From an uncultured Muribaculaceae bacterium (GTDB taxonomy: Bacteria; Bacteroidota; Bacteroidia; Bacteroidales; Muribaculaceae), in contig CAJULY010000009.1 of NCBI GenBank assembly GCA_910587185.1, forward strand, positions 1 through 64,000: a stretch of DNA of 64,000 bases, read 5' to 3'. The position numbers and the translations under genes are program-made. The notes below the pieces were generated by a model that did not search any database, was not told the DNA's origin, and worked only from the letters and a program-made list of their open reading frames with translations. This document shows, one piece after another, positions 17,164 to 25,625 of the stretch (position 1 is the stretch's first letter; each line of letters opens with the position of its first letter).

Positions 17164-18243
17164 TTAGGGGATGACTTGTCCGGCTACGCGGATTATCATC
17201 GATGATGATGACGGATCGTTTGTTATGAGTGTTATGCGCGCGTTCAGCGGCATGTCGGCGCGAAGTTTGCGGGCGTCGGCAATGACTGTCGCCTCGGTCT
17301 TTTTCCCGGGAGCTATGCGGGTGCTCTTGAGCTTGATGTCAAGGGCCGGATCGGCGGTGAACATGCGGCGTATCAACAGTGGCGATTTGCCGCTGTTGGT
17401 GATGGTTACGGTTCTTGAAACGTCGGCTCCTCCTGCCTGGATTTTCCCGAAGTCAAGCGCCTGCTCGCTGAGGGTCACTACCGGCGCGTTGGCCCGCTGT
17501 TTTTCTGTCAGTTGTGAAAAGTCTTCGTTGACGATGACCGTTGTGGCTATCGGCGTTCTTTTGTCGGGAGCGTTCTGCGGGTCGGGAATAATGATGAATC
17601 TGTCGGTGACCACTCCATAGTCGGGACAGCGTGAGGTGTAGGCTGTAAGTGAAAGTGTGCCCTGTTCGCCCGGCGCTATCACTTCGGGCCTGAATAGGGC
17701 GTTGATGTAGGGGGGCAGCGAATCGACCGCCGGACGGATTGAGTCGGTGCCCGGATTATAGATGTTGACGGCGGCCGCGAGGACATGTCCTTTCAGTGTC
17801 TGGCCGAAAGGTGTCATTGAATTGCTTATCCGCGCGCTTCCGGCATCTATGGGATAGCGGGCCGAGAGGGTTGCCGGGGCTCCGATGACCGATCCTTTTA
17901 TCAGAAGATGCTGCGATCCGCAGTTGGTGTCGATCTTTATCTGTTTCATGAATTTGCCGGGGCGCCCGGTGGGATCGTAGGACACGCCTATGGAGAGGGT
18001 GTCGCCGGGAGCTATCGGGGTCTTGGGATAGGTGGGGCGCGTGCATCCGCAATTGGCGCGTGCGTTGAGCACGACAACCGGTTCCGTACCGGTGTTGACG
18101 GCGGTGAATGTGCAGCTGACCGCTCCCATATCTTCCTGAAAAGCTCCGAAATCGTGGGTCGTGTCGGTCCAGGTGAGTTTAGGCTGGGCCGAAAGGCAGA
18201 GAACAGTCAGTGCCGCGGCTGTCGCTGTGAGAAATCTTTTCAT
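17164..18243 (-). CDS. DUF1573 periplasmic protein, two to three domains
   Basis: A 359-residue exported protein with a signal peptide (cleavage near LSAQ, residue 19-20). The first DUF1573 unit contains HDFGAFQEDMGAVSCTFTAVN, GCTRPTYPKTPIAPGD and the family's GCT motif. A second similar unit near residue 255 has LDFGKIQAGGADVSRTVTITN. These immunoglobulin-like (MSP/HYDIN) domains are common in Bacteroidetes envelopes and have no established function. It lies 25 nt after the short paralogue and 14 nt before meaB. Confidence 0.85.
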   Translation of the reverse strand: MKRFLTATAAALTVLCLSAQPKLTWTDTTHDFGAFQEDMGAVSCTFTAVNTGTEPVVVLNARANCGCTRPTYPKTPIAPGDTLSIGVSYDPTGRPGKFMKQIKIDTNCGSQHLLIKGSVIGAPATLSARYPIDAGSARISNSMTPFGQTLKGHVLAAAVNIYNPGTDSIRPAVDSLPPYINALFRPEVIAPGEQGTLSLTAYTSRCPDYGVVTDRFIIIPDPQNAPDKRTPIATTVIVNEDFSQLTEKQRANAPVVTLSEQALDFGKIQAGGADVSRTVTITNSGKSPLLIRRMFTADPALDIKLKSTRIAPGKKTEATVIADARKLRADMPLNARITLITNDPSSSSMIIRVAGQVIP

Positions 18244-18268
18244 GATTCAGTTTTTTTGAGAATGGTGT

Positions 18269-18655
18269 TCAGGGAATTATGACTCCGGTGAATTTCAGCG
18301 AGAGACGTTTGGTGCCTTTGGCGTTTGTCTTGACCTTGACCTCGCGGCGCAGTTCGCCCCGCCGTCCCTTGGGGTTGAAGTTGATGACTATCTGGCCTGT
18401 CTTGCCGGGGGCGATGGGCTGGAGCGGATATGACGGTTTGGTGCATCCGCATCCCCCGTTGGTGACGGAGATTATGACAAGCGGTTCGTCACCGGTGTTG
18501 GTGAATTTGTAGGTTGCCTTGACGTTGCCCTTTGAAGCATGGATCGTTCCCATGTCGTAGGTGGTGTTGGCCAGGGTTATCTGAGGCCCTTTTCCGGCCG
18601 CCTGTGCCGCAACCGCGACCAGACAGGCAATCAGTATGAACAGATATTTTTTCAT
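18269..18655 (-). CDS. Short DUF1573 periplasmic protein
   Basis: A 128-residue protein: signal peptide MKKYLFILIACLVAVAAQAA and a single DUF1573 domain with YDMGTIHASKG and NGGCGCTKPSYPLQPIAPG. The start at 18655 gives a standard signal peptide; upstream codons in the frame overlap the promoter. It is the first gene of the operon running to the repeat-protein gene at 12830. Confidence 0.85.
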   Translation of the reverse strand: MKKYLFILIACLVAVAAQAAGKGPQITLANTTYDMGTIHASKGNVKATYKFTNTGDEPLVIISVTNGGCGCTKPSYPLQPIAPGKTGQIVINFNPKGRRGELRREVKVKTNAKGTKRLSLKFTGVIIP

Positions 18656-18673
18656 CTTGATGGTTATTTGATG

Positions 18674-18703
18674 CAAATTTACAAAAATCGTCACATTATA
18701 CAA
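18674..18703 (-). promoter_or_regulatory. Promoter of the DUF1573-meaB operon
   Basis: Read on the minus strand: TTG, exactly 19 nt, TAAATTTG, an excellent Bacteroidetes promoter 18 nt upstream of the first ATG. The leader is therefore very short. Confidence 0.75.
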
Positions 18704-18714
18704 TACATCAAAAA

Positions 18715-18741
18715 AACAACGCCGGAAAGACCGGCGTTGTT
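18715..18741 (-). terminator. rpsA terminator
   Basis: A perfect 11-bp hairpin (AACAACGCCGG / CCGGCGTTGTT, loop AAAGA) begins about 30 nt after the rpsA stop codon. On the minus strand it is followed by a T-run. It also insulates the DUF1573 operon promoter. Confidence 0.85.
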
Positions 18742-18770
18742 CCATATATTTCGATATAGTCTATCGCGGA

Positions 18771-20555
18771 TTATTTGCCCTGCGAGAGCTGTTCCTTGAG
18801 AGCTGCGAGAGCTTCGAGGTCGCCGAGGGTGGCGCGTTCAACCGGCTGGTTGAGCATGGGAGCTGCTTCCTCACGCTTGGCGGCACGTTTTGCCTTGCGC
18901 TGTTCGTTGCGCTCTGCCTTAGTGGCGTCTTCGTGGATGCGGCTGTGTGAGAGGATGATGCGCTTGCTGTCCTTGTTGAATTCGATCACCTTGAAGTCAA
19001 GTTTCTCGTCAACCTTGGCCTGAGTGCCGTCCTCTTTCTGGAGGTGCTTGGGAGTGGCGAAGCCTTCAACACCGTAGGGAAGAGCGACAACTGCGCCTTT
19101 CTCAACCATTTCAACGATGGTTCCTTCATGAACGGAGCCGGGAGTGAAGATGGTTTCGAATACATCCCAGGGATTCTCCTCGAGCTGCTTGTGGCCGAGG
19201 CTGAGACGACGGTTTTCCTTGTCGATCTCGAGAACCTGCACCTGGATGTCAGCGCCGATCTGGGTGAATTCGTTGGGGTGTTTGATACGCTTGGTCCAGC
19301 TGAGGTCGGAGATGTGGATAAGACCATCGACACCTTCCTCGATTTCAACGAACACGCCGAAGTTGGTGAAGTTGCGCACCTTGGCGGTGTGCTGGCTGCC
19401 GACAGGATATTTGGTCTCGATGTTTTCCCAAGGATCAGCCTTGAGCTGCTTGATGCCGAGGCTCATCTTGCGGTCTTCGCGGTCGAGGGTGAGGATGACG
19501 GCTTCGATCTCGTCGCCTACCTTCATGAAGTCCTGAGCCGAGCGCAGGTGCTGGCTCCATGACATCTCGCTGACGTGGATGAGGCCTTCTACGCCCGGAG
19601 CGATCTCGACGAACGCACCGTAATCGGCCATAACAACAACGCGGCCTTTGACTTTGTCGCCGACCTTAAGCTCTGAGTCGAGAGCGTCCCAGGGATGGGG
19701 CATGAGCTGCTTCAGACCGAGAGCGATGCGCTTCTTCTCGTCGTCGAAGTCGAGGATAACGACGTTGAGCTTCTGATCGAGCTGAACGACTTCCTCGGGG
19801 TGTGTCACGCGGCCCCATGAGAGGTCGGTGATGTGGATAAGACCATCCACGCCGCCCAGGTCGATGAACACACCGTAGCTGGTGATGTTCTTGACGGTTC
19901 CTTCGAGCACCTGGCCTTTTTCGAGCTTGGCGATGATTTCGCGTTTCTGCTGCTCGAGCTCGACCTCGATGAGTGCCTTGTGGCTGACAACGACGTTCTT
20001 GTATTCCTGGTTGATCTTGACAACCTTGAATTCCATGGTCTTGCCCACGAACATATCATAGTCGCGGATAGGACGTACATCGATCTGAGATCCGGGAAGG
20101 AATGCTTCGATTCCGAATACATCCACGATCATACCGCCCTTGGTGCGGCACTTGATGTAGCCCTTGATGATTTCGTCTTTTTCCAAAGCCTCGTTGATGC
20201 GTTCCCATGAGCGGGCTGCGCGGGCTTTGCGGTGTGAGAGGATAAGCTGACCTTTCTTGTCCTCCTGGTTTTCGATGAATACCTCTACGGTGTCGCCGAC
20301 CTTGATGTCGGGATTGTAGCGGAATTCATTCATGGGGATGATACCGTCGCTCTTGTAGCCGATGTTAACCACTGCCTCGCGCTTGTTGAGGGCGATGATG
20401 GTACCTTCGATTACGTCTTTGTCCTTGACGGTGTTGAGTGACTCGTCGTAAGTCTTGGTGAGCTCCTCACGAGTCTTTTCGCCCTGAGCATCTCCATTCT
20501 CATAGGCTTCCCAGTCGAAGTCTTCGATGGGCGAATTCTTTAATTCTTCAGTCAT
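18771..20555 (-). CDS. rpsA: 30S ribosomal protein S1
   Basis: A 594-residue protein with six S1 RNA-binding domains, recognisable by repeated phrases such as GVFIDLGGVDGLIHITDLSW, GAFVEIAPGVEGLIHVSEMSW and GVFVEIEEGVDGLIHISDLSW. It helps the small ribosomal subunit capture mRNA, which matters in this phylum because Shine-Dalgarno sequences are rarely used. The C-terminal basic tail (EQRKAKRAAKREEA) is typical. The gene is flanked by a consensus promoter and a strong terminator, so it is a single unit. Confidence 0.96.
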   Translation of the reverse strand: MTEELKNSPIEDFDWEAYENGDAQGEKTREELTKTYDESLNTVKDKDVIEGTIIALNKREAVVNIGYKSDGIIPMNEFRYNPDIKVGDTVEVFIENQEDKKGQLILSHRKARAARSWERINEALEKDEIIKGYIKCRTKGGMIVDVFGIEAFLPGSQIDVRPIRDYDMFVGKTMEFKVVKINQEYKNVVVSHKALIEVELEQQKREIIAKLEKGQVLEGTVKNITSYGVFIDLGGVDGLIHITDLSWGRVTHPEEVVQLDQKLNVVILDFDDEKKRIALGLKQLMPHPWDALDSELKVGDKVKGRVVVMADYGAFVEIAPGVEGLIHVSEMSWSQHLRSAQDFMKVGDEIEAVILTLDREDRKMSLGIKQLKADPWENIETKYPVGSQHTAKVRNFTNFGVFVEIEEGVDGLIHISDLSWTKRIKHPNEFTQIGADIQVQVLEIDKENRRLSLGHKQLEENPWDVFETIFTPGSVHEGTIVEMVEKGAVVALPYGVEGFATPKHLQKEDGTQAKVDEKLDFKVIEFNKDSKRIILSHSRIHEDATKAERNEQRKAKRAAKREEAAPMLNQPVERATLGDLEALAALKEQLSQGK

Positions 20556-20640
20556 TAAATAAGTTAATAAAATAGGGTTAATTATAAAAAGAGCGCAAAA
20601 GAAAGTGCGGCTTCGAGGGTCGCGCTTGCATTTTGCGCCA

Positions 20641-20670
20641 CAAAGATAGATATAATTTTCTAATTGGCAA
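20641..20670 (-). promoter_or_regulatory. rpsA promoter
   Basis: Read on the minus strand: TTG, 19 nt, TATCTTTG, a near-perfect match. It leaves a leader of about 80 nt before the ATG at 20555. Confidence 0.8.
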
Positions 20671-20700
20671 TACTTTCAGCCGGGAAACTTCACTGAATCT

Positions 20701-20751
20701 TCGTCCGCGTGGGAATCGTCCGACTCACAAGTGTCCGACTGGTCTGACCCT
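20701..20751. repeat. Intergenic GTCCGACT/GTCTGACC repeat, copy 2
   Basis: Units TCGTCCG, ATCGTCCGACTC, GTGTCCGACT and GGTCTGACCC are arrayed directly after the 3' end of protease gene 1. They are related to, but less regular than, the copies near 12741 and 61710. Confidence 0.45.
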
Positions 20752-21027
20752 TTAGCGGACGGTTACTTTGCGGGTGAGGCGCGAGGAGGCTCCCTGAGCG
20801 GCGAGCACATACACGCCGGGGGTAAGCTCGGAGGTTGTAACCGAGGCCTGTCCGTCGAGTCCGCGGGCCGAAGCCACGGGGCGTCCCTGGATGTCATAGA
20901 CCGTCACGGTGAACCGCGCCTCTCCGGCCATGGTCACGTCGTAGCCCGAGCCGTTGAAACTGACCACGAGACGCTGATCGTCATCCTCCCACACGGCTCC
21001 GTTGGCCGCATACTTCTGTAGAATATA
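20752..21027 (-). repeat. Conserved 3' block of the cassettes, copy 1
   Basis: The last 91 codons of protease 1 are nearly the same, base for base, as the ends of proteases 2 (36386-36661) and 3 (53222-53497), including many third codon positions. At protein level only 3-6 of 91 residues differ between any two copies, while the rest of the proteases has diverged widely. Confidence 0.85.
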
Positions 21028-22992
21028 CCTGATTCCTTCCAACGCATTTATTTTCCCGGCTCCCCACCGCTCGCGGGGACGCATAATCAGGCTGTTGAAT
21101 GAGGAAGTCTGCGTTATGACGTCCATCACATCGCTATATGTCAGCTCAGGTTTGGCTTCCAGCCAGAGACCGACCGTGCCGCTGACAAAGGGACAGGCCA
21201 TGGACGTGCCCTGCATGTTGCCCCAGTAGTCGGTGTTGCTGCCGTTCTGTGCTTGTGCCACCATGTTGTCAGCGTTGTTGTTCTCACCGACGTAATATCG
21301 GCTGAAACTGGATATTATTCTCGCGCCGGGAGCGCATATTTTCGGCAGCTGGGTCCCGTTGAACGCCTTTCCGTAGGATGAGAAATAGGCGATTCCTTCC
21401 AGTGTCAGTTCTGCGGGCGCGGGATAATAATATCCCTCCCTCAGGATGCCGTAGGTGGTGCGGGATACGTAGGCTCCGACAGATATGACATTCTCAGCAC
21501 ATGCGAGATTGTTGATCGAATTTGAGGGGGAACCGTTTGTATAGCCATCGACAATACTTGCCGAAGCGCTTGGCCTGTAGGAGAAAGTCATGTTTGCGGT
21601 CGAGGAATAAAGATAGAGTTTCTGTCCCGTCTTGGCTCCGCTGACATACAGGGCTATGGCATGGTCGGAATCTTTGGCGCTGACAGAAGAGAATGTCGTC
21701 CCGGCATTGAAGCGGTTGTTGTTGGAATCTATCCATGCCGACGCTGTCACGCTGCCATTGAAATATCTGTTGAAGTTGGGATTGCTTGCCGAGCTGAAAC
21801 TCTGGCCCGCTTCGGTTATCGAAATGAAGGGAGTGAATGTCCGTGTGGAGAGCGTATAGATTCCCCACTGCACCGCGAGAACGGTGTTGTCCGTGCCCCA
21901 GAGATCGACTTGGCCGTTGATGACATCGTCGGAATTTCCTTTCATGAAAGTTCTGAGAACGGAGTTGTTTCCGGTTTCAGAGGTGATATCTTTCACTATG
22001 GATATGTTGGCGTCGCCGTCGTTTCCGGCCGAGATACAGATGATTCCCCGTTTGCCGAGATCGGAGATAGCGCTTGTATAAGCGTCTGTGCCGTCGTGGG
22101 GGCCGACCGTCAGACCGAGTGACAGATTGACAACGGCAGGTTTGCCGAGACTCTCGGCATATTCGATGACATTCCGTATGCCTTGTACTATATTGGGCGT
22201 GTATAGCTGTCCGACATTGAGTGCGAGGTCAGCTCCGGTCGCTACGCCATAGTAAGGGACGGGAGCGTCTTTTCTCATTTCGGGCGATGCAGATGTCGGC
22301 GAGGGCATGTAAGCGTACGTCCCGGGGCCTTTGTAGTTGCCTCCCATGATTCCGGCAACGTGCGTGGCATGCGATTCGCCGGTGTCGTCAGTGGTGAACG
22401 AGCGGATATTTTCGTCTGTATAGGCTGTCGAGGATCCGTTATTGGATCTCATCCACCACAGCCGCTTTATGCGTGAAGTGCCGTCTTCGTTGAGAAAATT
22501 GAGATGATTGGCTTCGAGGCCTATATCCATCATGCCGAGGACCACTCCCGATCCGTCAAAAGAGATCTGCGAGCCGTTGTGGTCGAAACCGGCCTGCACG
22601 GCGTCAACCTGCCCCGAGGGGCGGGCGTAGTTCATCCCGACGGTCGCCTTCTGACCTATTTCCACTCTGCGGATGCAGCTCTGCTGCGACAGATCGAGCA
22701 GGCGATCCACGGGGACCGAGGCGAGGATGCTCGTCGGGAACCGGTCAAGCACCGTGACATAATCTATCTTTTCCAGGTCGCTCAGCGTGGATCCCGGGCT
22801 GAGATTGATGAATACGACGGCCTCTTCTCCGTTTTCTTCGAGGGATGTCAGTGTAGGGACGTCATGTCCGGGCTGTTTTTTCAGCTCCATGTATTCCAGA
22901 GCCTTGTTGCGGGTGAAAGGCGTCAGCTTGTTCTGGGCGCCGGCCGAGAGAACAATCAGAAACACACCTGCCGCTAAGAATGTCTTTTTCAT
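20752..22992 (-). CDS. Secreted subtilisin-like (S8) protease with T9SS tail, cassette 1
   Basis: A 746-residue secreted serine protease. It has a signal peptide (residues 1-19), then a probable propeptide (about 20-115) and the S8 domain. Catalytic residues: Asp156 (MMDIGLEAN), His208 (ESHATHVAG), oxyanion Asn324 (SAGND) and Ser597 (QGTSMACPF). A beta-rich insertion of roughly 170 residues separates the oxyanion Asn from the Ser region. The last 91 residues end in the Por-type sorting pattern (VYDIQGRP, LTPGVYVL, KVTVR), which directs type IX secretion and surface attachment. It is the last gene of cassette 1, 124 nt beyond the lipoprotein and separated by a weak hairpin. Expected role: cutting host or dietary protein outside the cell. 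Confidence 0.9.
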   Translation of the reverse strand: MKKTFLAAGVFLIVLSAGAQNKLTPFTRNKALEYMELKKQPGHDVPTLTSLEENGEEAVVFINLSPGSTLSDLEKIDYVTVLDRFPTSILASVPVDRLLDLSQQSCIRRVEIGQKATVGMNYARPSGQVDAVQAGFDHNGSQISFDGSGVVLGMMDIGLEANHLNFLNEDGTSRIKRLWWMRSNNGSSTAYTDENIRSFTTDDTGESHATHVAGIMGGNYKGPGTYAYMPSPTSASPEMRKDAPVPYYGVATGADLALNVGQLYTPNIVQGIRNVIEYAESLGKPAVVNLSLGLTVGPHDGTDAYTSAISDLGKRGIICISAGNDGDANISIVKDITSETGNNSVLRTFMKGNSDDVINGQVDLWGTDNTVLAVQWGIYTLSTRTFTPFISITEAGQSFSSASNPNFNRYFNGSVTASAWIDSNNNRFNAGTTFSSVSAKDSDHAIALYVSGAKTGQKLYLYSSTANMTFSYRPSASASIVDGYTNGSPSNSINNLACAENVISVGAYVSRTTYGILREGYYYPAPAELTLEGIAYFSSYGKAFNGTQLPKICAPGARIISSFSRYYVGENNNADNMVAQAQNGSNTDYWGNMQGTSMACPFVSGTVGLWLEAKPELTYSDVMDVITQTSSFNSLIMRPRERWGAGKINALEGIRYILQKYAANGAVWEDDDQRLVVSFNGSGYDVTMAGEARFTVTVYDIQGRPVASARGLDGQASVTTSELTPGVYVLAAQGASSRLTRKVTVR

Positions 22993-23039
22993 TTTATCGG
23001 TATATGGGTTACTCTTTTGTTACAACTGTTATAACCGAC

Positions 23040-23082
23040 AATTCAGAAAGGCTAAACCACGCGGGAATAACCTTCCTGAATT
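23040..23082 (-). other. Hairpin between lipoprotein and protease genes, cassette 1
   Basis: Arms AATTCAGAAAGG and CCTTCCTGAATT pair at 11 of 12 positions around a 19-nt loop, starting 34 nt after the lipoprotein stop. No T-run follows on the minus strand, so it may act as a processing or attenuation structure rather than a full terminator. The other two cassettes have stronger hairpins at the same place. Confidence 0.5.
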
Positions 23083-23116
23083 ATCTGATTAAACTATGTG
23101 TATCGGGAGATCCTGA

Positions 23117-24025
23117 TTACTGTACTTTGGTGAGGCTGAACGAAGGAGCCTGGAAGTTTACGCTTCCGAGGAATCCGCCGCCGGTATGGTTGCCGGGCTG
23201 GAAGAGACCTCCGGCGCAACCCATGTCAAACACGAACTGGGTGCATTCTTCGTTGGAAGTGGCCGAAATTGTACCCGAGAGGTAGAGACCGCCTGAATCC
23301 ATGGGGAGCATGACGATGTCGGCTACTGTTCCGTCGGTGAAGCGGATATCGGTTGCGAGAACCTGCGGCATAGCGATCGAGAGGTTGATGAGACCGGTCG
23401 AACCGTCGAGCTCGAAGTCAACGATGACGTCGCCCAGATAGGAGAGACCTCCGATTCCGGTGAGCTTGAGCTTCTTGAGGTAGTTGGGATCATCCTGGGG
23501 ATAGCCGGAGATCGTGCAGACGTAAGATCCGCGGGTCGTTGTCGATTGCCATGTTCCGATCATCTTGGCGTAGGCTTCGGGGAGCAGGCGCTCGTTGTCG
23601 AGAAGGCGGACGATAGTCGTGGCGTTGCTGCCTATGGTGGCGCCTTCGGCCGAAACGATTGTCACGGTGAACTCACGGTCAGGGTTCTCGATGTCGTCGC
23701 CGACAGAGTGGAACTCTATTTCACCGACAGACTCGCCCTGGGGAATAACTATTGTCTTGGAGGTGATCACGTAGTCATCGCCTTCGGTTGCAGGGGTCGA
23801 GCCTATACCTTCAACTTTGACAGTGACCCTTACAGGGCCGTTTGATTCACCGGTAACTTCTACAGGCACATAATAATAGGTGCCGGTTGAAAAGTCCTCG
23901 CTTACCTCGATTTCAGTCTTCTGCATGTTGACGGTGACATTGGCTGTGTTGATGTCATCATCGTCGCTGCACGCTGTCAGTGTGAGCGCTGCGAGAGCTA
24001 TTGCGAATATCTTGTTCAATTTCAT
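23117..24025 (-). CDS. Surface lipoprotein with a Calx-beta-like domain, cassette 1
   Basis: A 302-residue lipoprotein: lipobox LTAC with Cys19, followed by SDDDD. Acidic residues just after the lipid-bearing Cys are the known surface-export signal of Bacteroidetes lipoproteins, so it should face outward. Residues about 30-145 look like a Calx-beta domain (VPVEVTGESNGPVRVTVKVEG, IVIPQGESVGEIEFHSVGDD); the C-terminal half is unassigned. It lies third in the cassette, where SusE-like auxiliary binding proteins usually sit. It probably captures ligand for the SusCD pair; the ligand is unknown. Confidence 0.75.
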   Translation of the reverse strand: MKLNKIFAIALAALTLTACSDDDDINTANVTVNMQKTEIEVSEDFSTGTYYYVPVEVTGESNGPVRVTVKVEGIGSTPATEGDDYVITSKTIVIPQGESVGEIEFHSVGDDIENPDREFTVTIVSAEGATIGSNATTIVRLLDNERLLPEAYAKMIGTWQSTTTRGSYVCTISGYPQDDPNYLKKLKLTGIGGLSYLGDVIVDFELDGSTGLINLSIAMPQVLATDIRFTDGTVADIVMLPMDSGGLYLSGTISATSNEECTQFVFDMGCAGGLFQPGNHTGGGFLGSVNFQAPSFSLTKVQ

Positions 24026-24056
24026 GTCTTTAATAATATTTGTGGGTTACACGATA

Positions 24057-25604
24057 TTAATAGCCCGGGTTCTGCTGTCCCTTGAGCGCGTTGCAGACCT
24101 GAATTTCGTCATAGGGAATGGGCCAGGTATAGCGGTAGTCATTGGGAACGTAGGTAGTGTGGACATCCTGCAGCACGAAGAGGTCGGCGACATCGACAGT
24201 ACCGCTGGCCATTACGCCGTACCGATCATATCTCGTGAATCCTAGACCCCAGCGGCGCAGGTCGCTCAGACGGAATCCCTCGCCGATGAGCTCGATTGCG
24301 CGTTCCATGCGGATGGCGTCGCGGAGAGCGGTTCCGGACAGGGTCACGTCCTGATATCCCCCGATGCGTGCGGCGCGGAGATCGTTGAGAGCGCGGAGAG
24401 CTGCCGAGCCGTTGTTGAGCTCGTAGGCTGCCTCGGCAAGAATCAGATACTGCTCCGAAAGGCGGAACGGTTTTGCTTTGTTACGGTAGTCGTTTGACTG
24501 CGATGTGTTGAGGCTCGGGTTGCCGGGATACTTGTTGAAGGTAAAGGCGGCAGTCGGCTGGGCGTCAACCGTCATGATCAGAGGATTAAAGAAAGCATCG
24601 AAACGGATGTCGTTGTCATCATACTGTGCGAGCCAGTACATGGTCGGAATACAGTTGACGCGTGTGGGATACTCGCTTATGTAGTTGTAGGTATTGAACA
24701 GCGAAGCTGTCTGAGCCGATTCAGAAGCGTTGGCGAAGGGAACGAAAAGAAGTTCCGAGCTTTCGTCTGTTGTCCACATGTCGATATAATCCTGTCCGGT
24801 GGCAAGGCTGAATCCCGGAGTTTCGGTCACTTCCTTGGCGTAGTTGTAGGCATTGGTGAAATCACGGCTCAAAAGAGCTACACGGGCCTGAAGAGCGCGG
24901 ACAGTGGCCGAGTTGAGGTAGGAAGCGGATGCGCCGAGGTTGCTTGCGTCCGTCGCCTCGTATGCCTTGATGGCTGTGTAGGCATCGGCGAGATCGTCGT
25001 TGATGACTTTCAGGGTGGCGTTCATCGAGCTTCGGCCGGGATATTCCGATGCCGGAATCGACGGGTTATAGACGGTCACTATCTGACAGCCGAGTCCCTC
25101 GGTGTCGCCCTTGTCAGCCGAGTAGGGCTGGCAGTAGTGGTCAAACAGATAGTAGTAGAGATACGCGCGGGTGAATTTGAGCTCTCCGATATATCTGTTG
25201 GCTTCCACCATTTCGTCAGCGCTGATGGCGCCTTCCTCGATGAGACGGTTTCCTTCGGCTATCGCGAAGTTCAGGTTCTTCATATTGCTGTAAGCCGACT
25301 GATATTTTCCGCTGGTCTCTGAAGAAGAGGCCAGGTAGGCGCCCTGGATCTGACGGCTTGTGCGGCCGCCGTTACCTCTCAGACCGATGTAGTAGTCGGC
25401 CTGAAGATCAGGATCAGTCACCCAGCTGCCGGTTGTTGTGGAGCGGAGTATATTGTATGCCTGGTTGCGGAACGATCTCAGGCCTTCGATATTCTGGATG
25501 GCGTCGCCTTGTTCAAGTGCGCCGGGCACCTTTACGTCCATGTCGCATGACGTCAGCATGAGGCCAGCCGCCAGTAATGAATATAATATTTTTTTCATTT
25601 TCAT
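24057..25604 (-). CDS. SusD/RagB-family outer-membrane lipoprotein, cassette 1
   Basis: A 515-residue SusD homologue with lipobox LTSC (Cys20). It shows the family pattern: TPR-like helices at the start, LKFTRAYLYYYLFDHY, the YPGRSS phrase, KPFRLSEQYLILAEAAYELN, ALRALNDLRAARIGGYQ, ELIGEGFRLSDLRRWG and a C-terminal WPIPYDEIQVCNALKGQQNPGY. It forms the lid over the SusC barrel of the gene 21 nt upstream and captures substrate at the surface. The family includes binders of glycans and of peptides; the sequence alone does not decide. Confidence 0.92.
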   Translation of the reverse strand: MKMKKILYSLLAAGLMLTSCDMDVKVPGALEQGDAIQNIEGLRSFRNQAYNILRSTTTGSWVTDPDLQADYYIGLRGNGGRTSRQIQGAYLASSSETSGKYQSAYSNMKNLNFAIAEGNRLIEEGAISADEMVEANRYIGELKFTRAYLYYYLFDHYCQPYSADKGDTEGLGCQIVTVYNPSIPASEYPGRSSMNATLKVINDDLADAYTAIKAYEATDASNLGASASYLNSATVRALQARVALLSRDFTNAYNYAKEVTETPGFSLATGQDYIDMWTTDESSELLFVPFANASESAQTASLFNTYNYISEYPTRVNCIPTMYWLAQYDDNDIRFDAFFNPLIMTVDAQPTAAFTFNKYPGNPSLNTSQSNDYRNKAKPFRLSEQYLILAEAAYELNNGSAALRALNDLRAARIGGYQDVTLSGTALRDAIRMERAIELIGEGFRLSDLRRWGLGFTRYDRYGVMASGTVDVADLFVLQDVHTTYVPNDYRYTWPIPYDEIQVCNALKGQQNPGY

Positions 25605-25625
25605 ATATTTGTTAAAGAGAGGTGA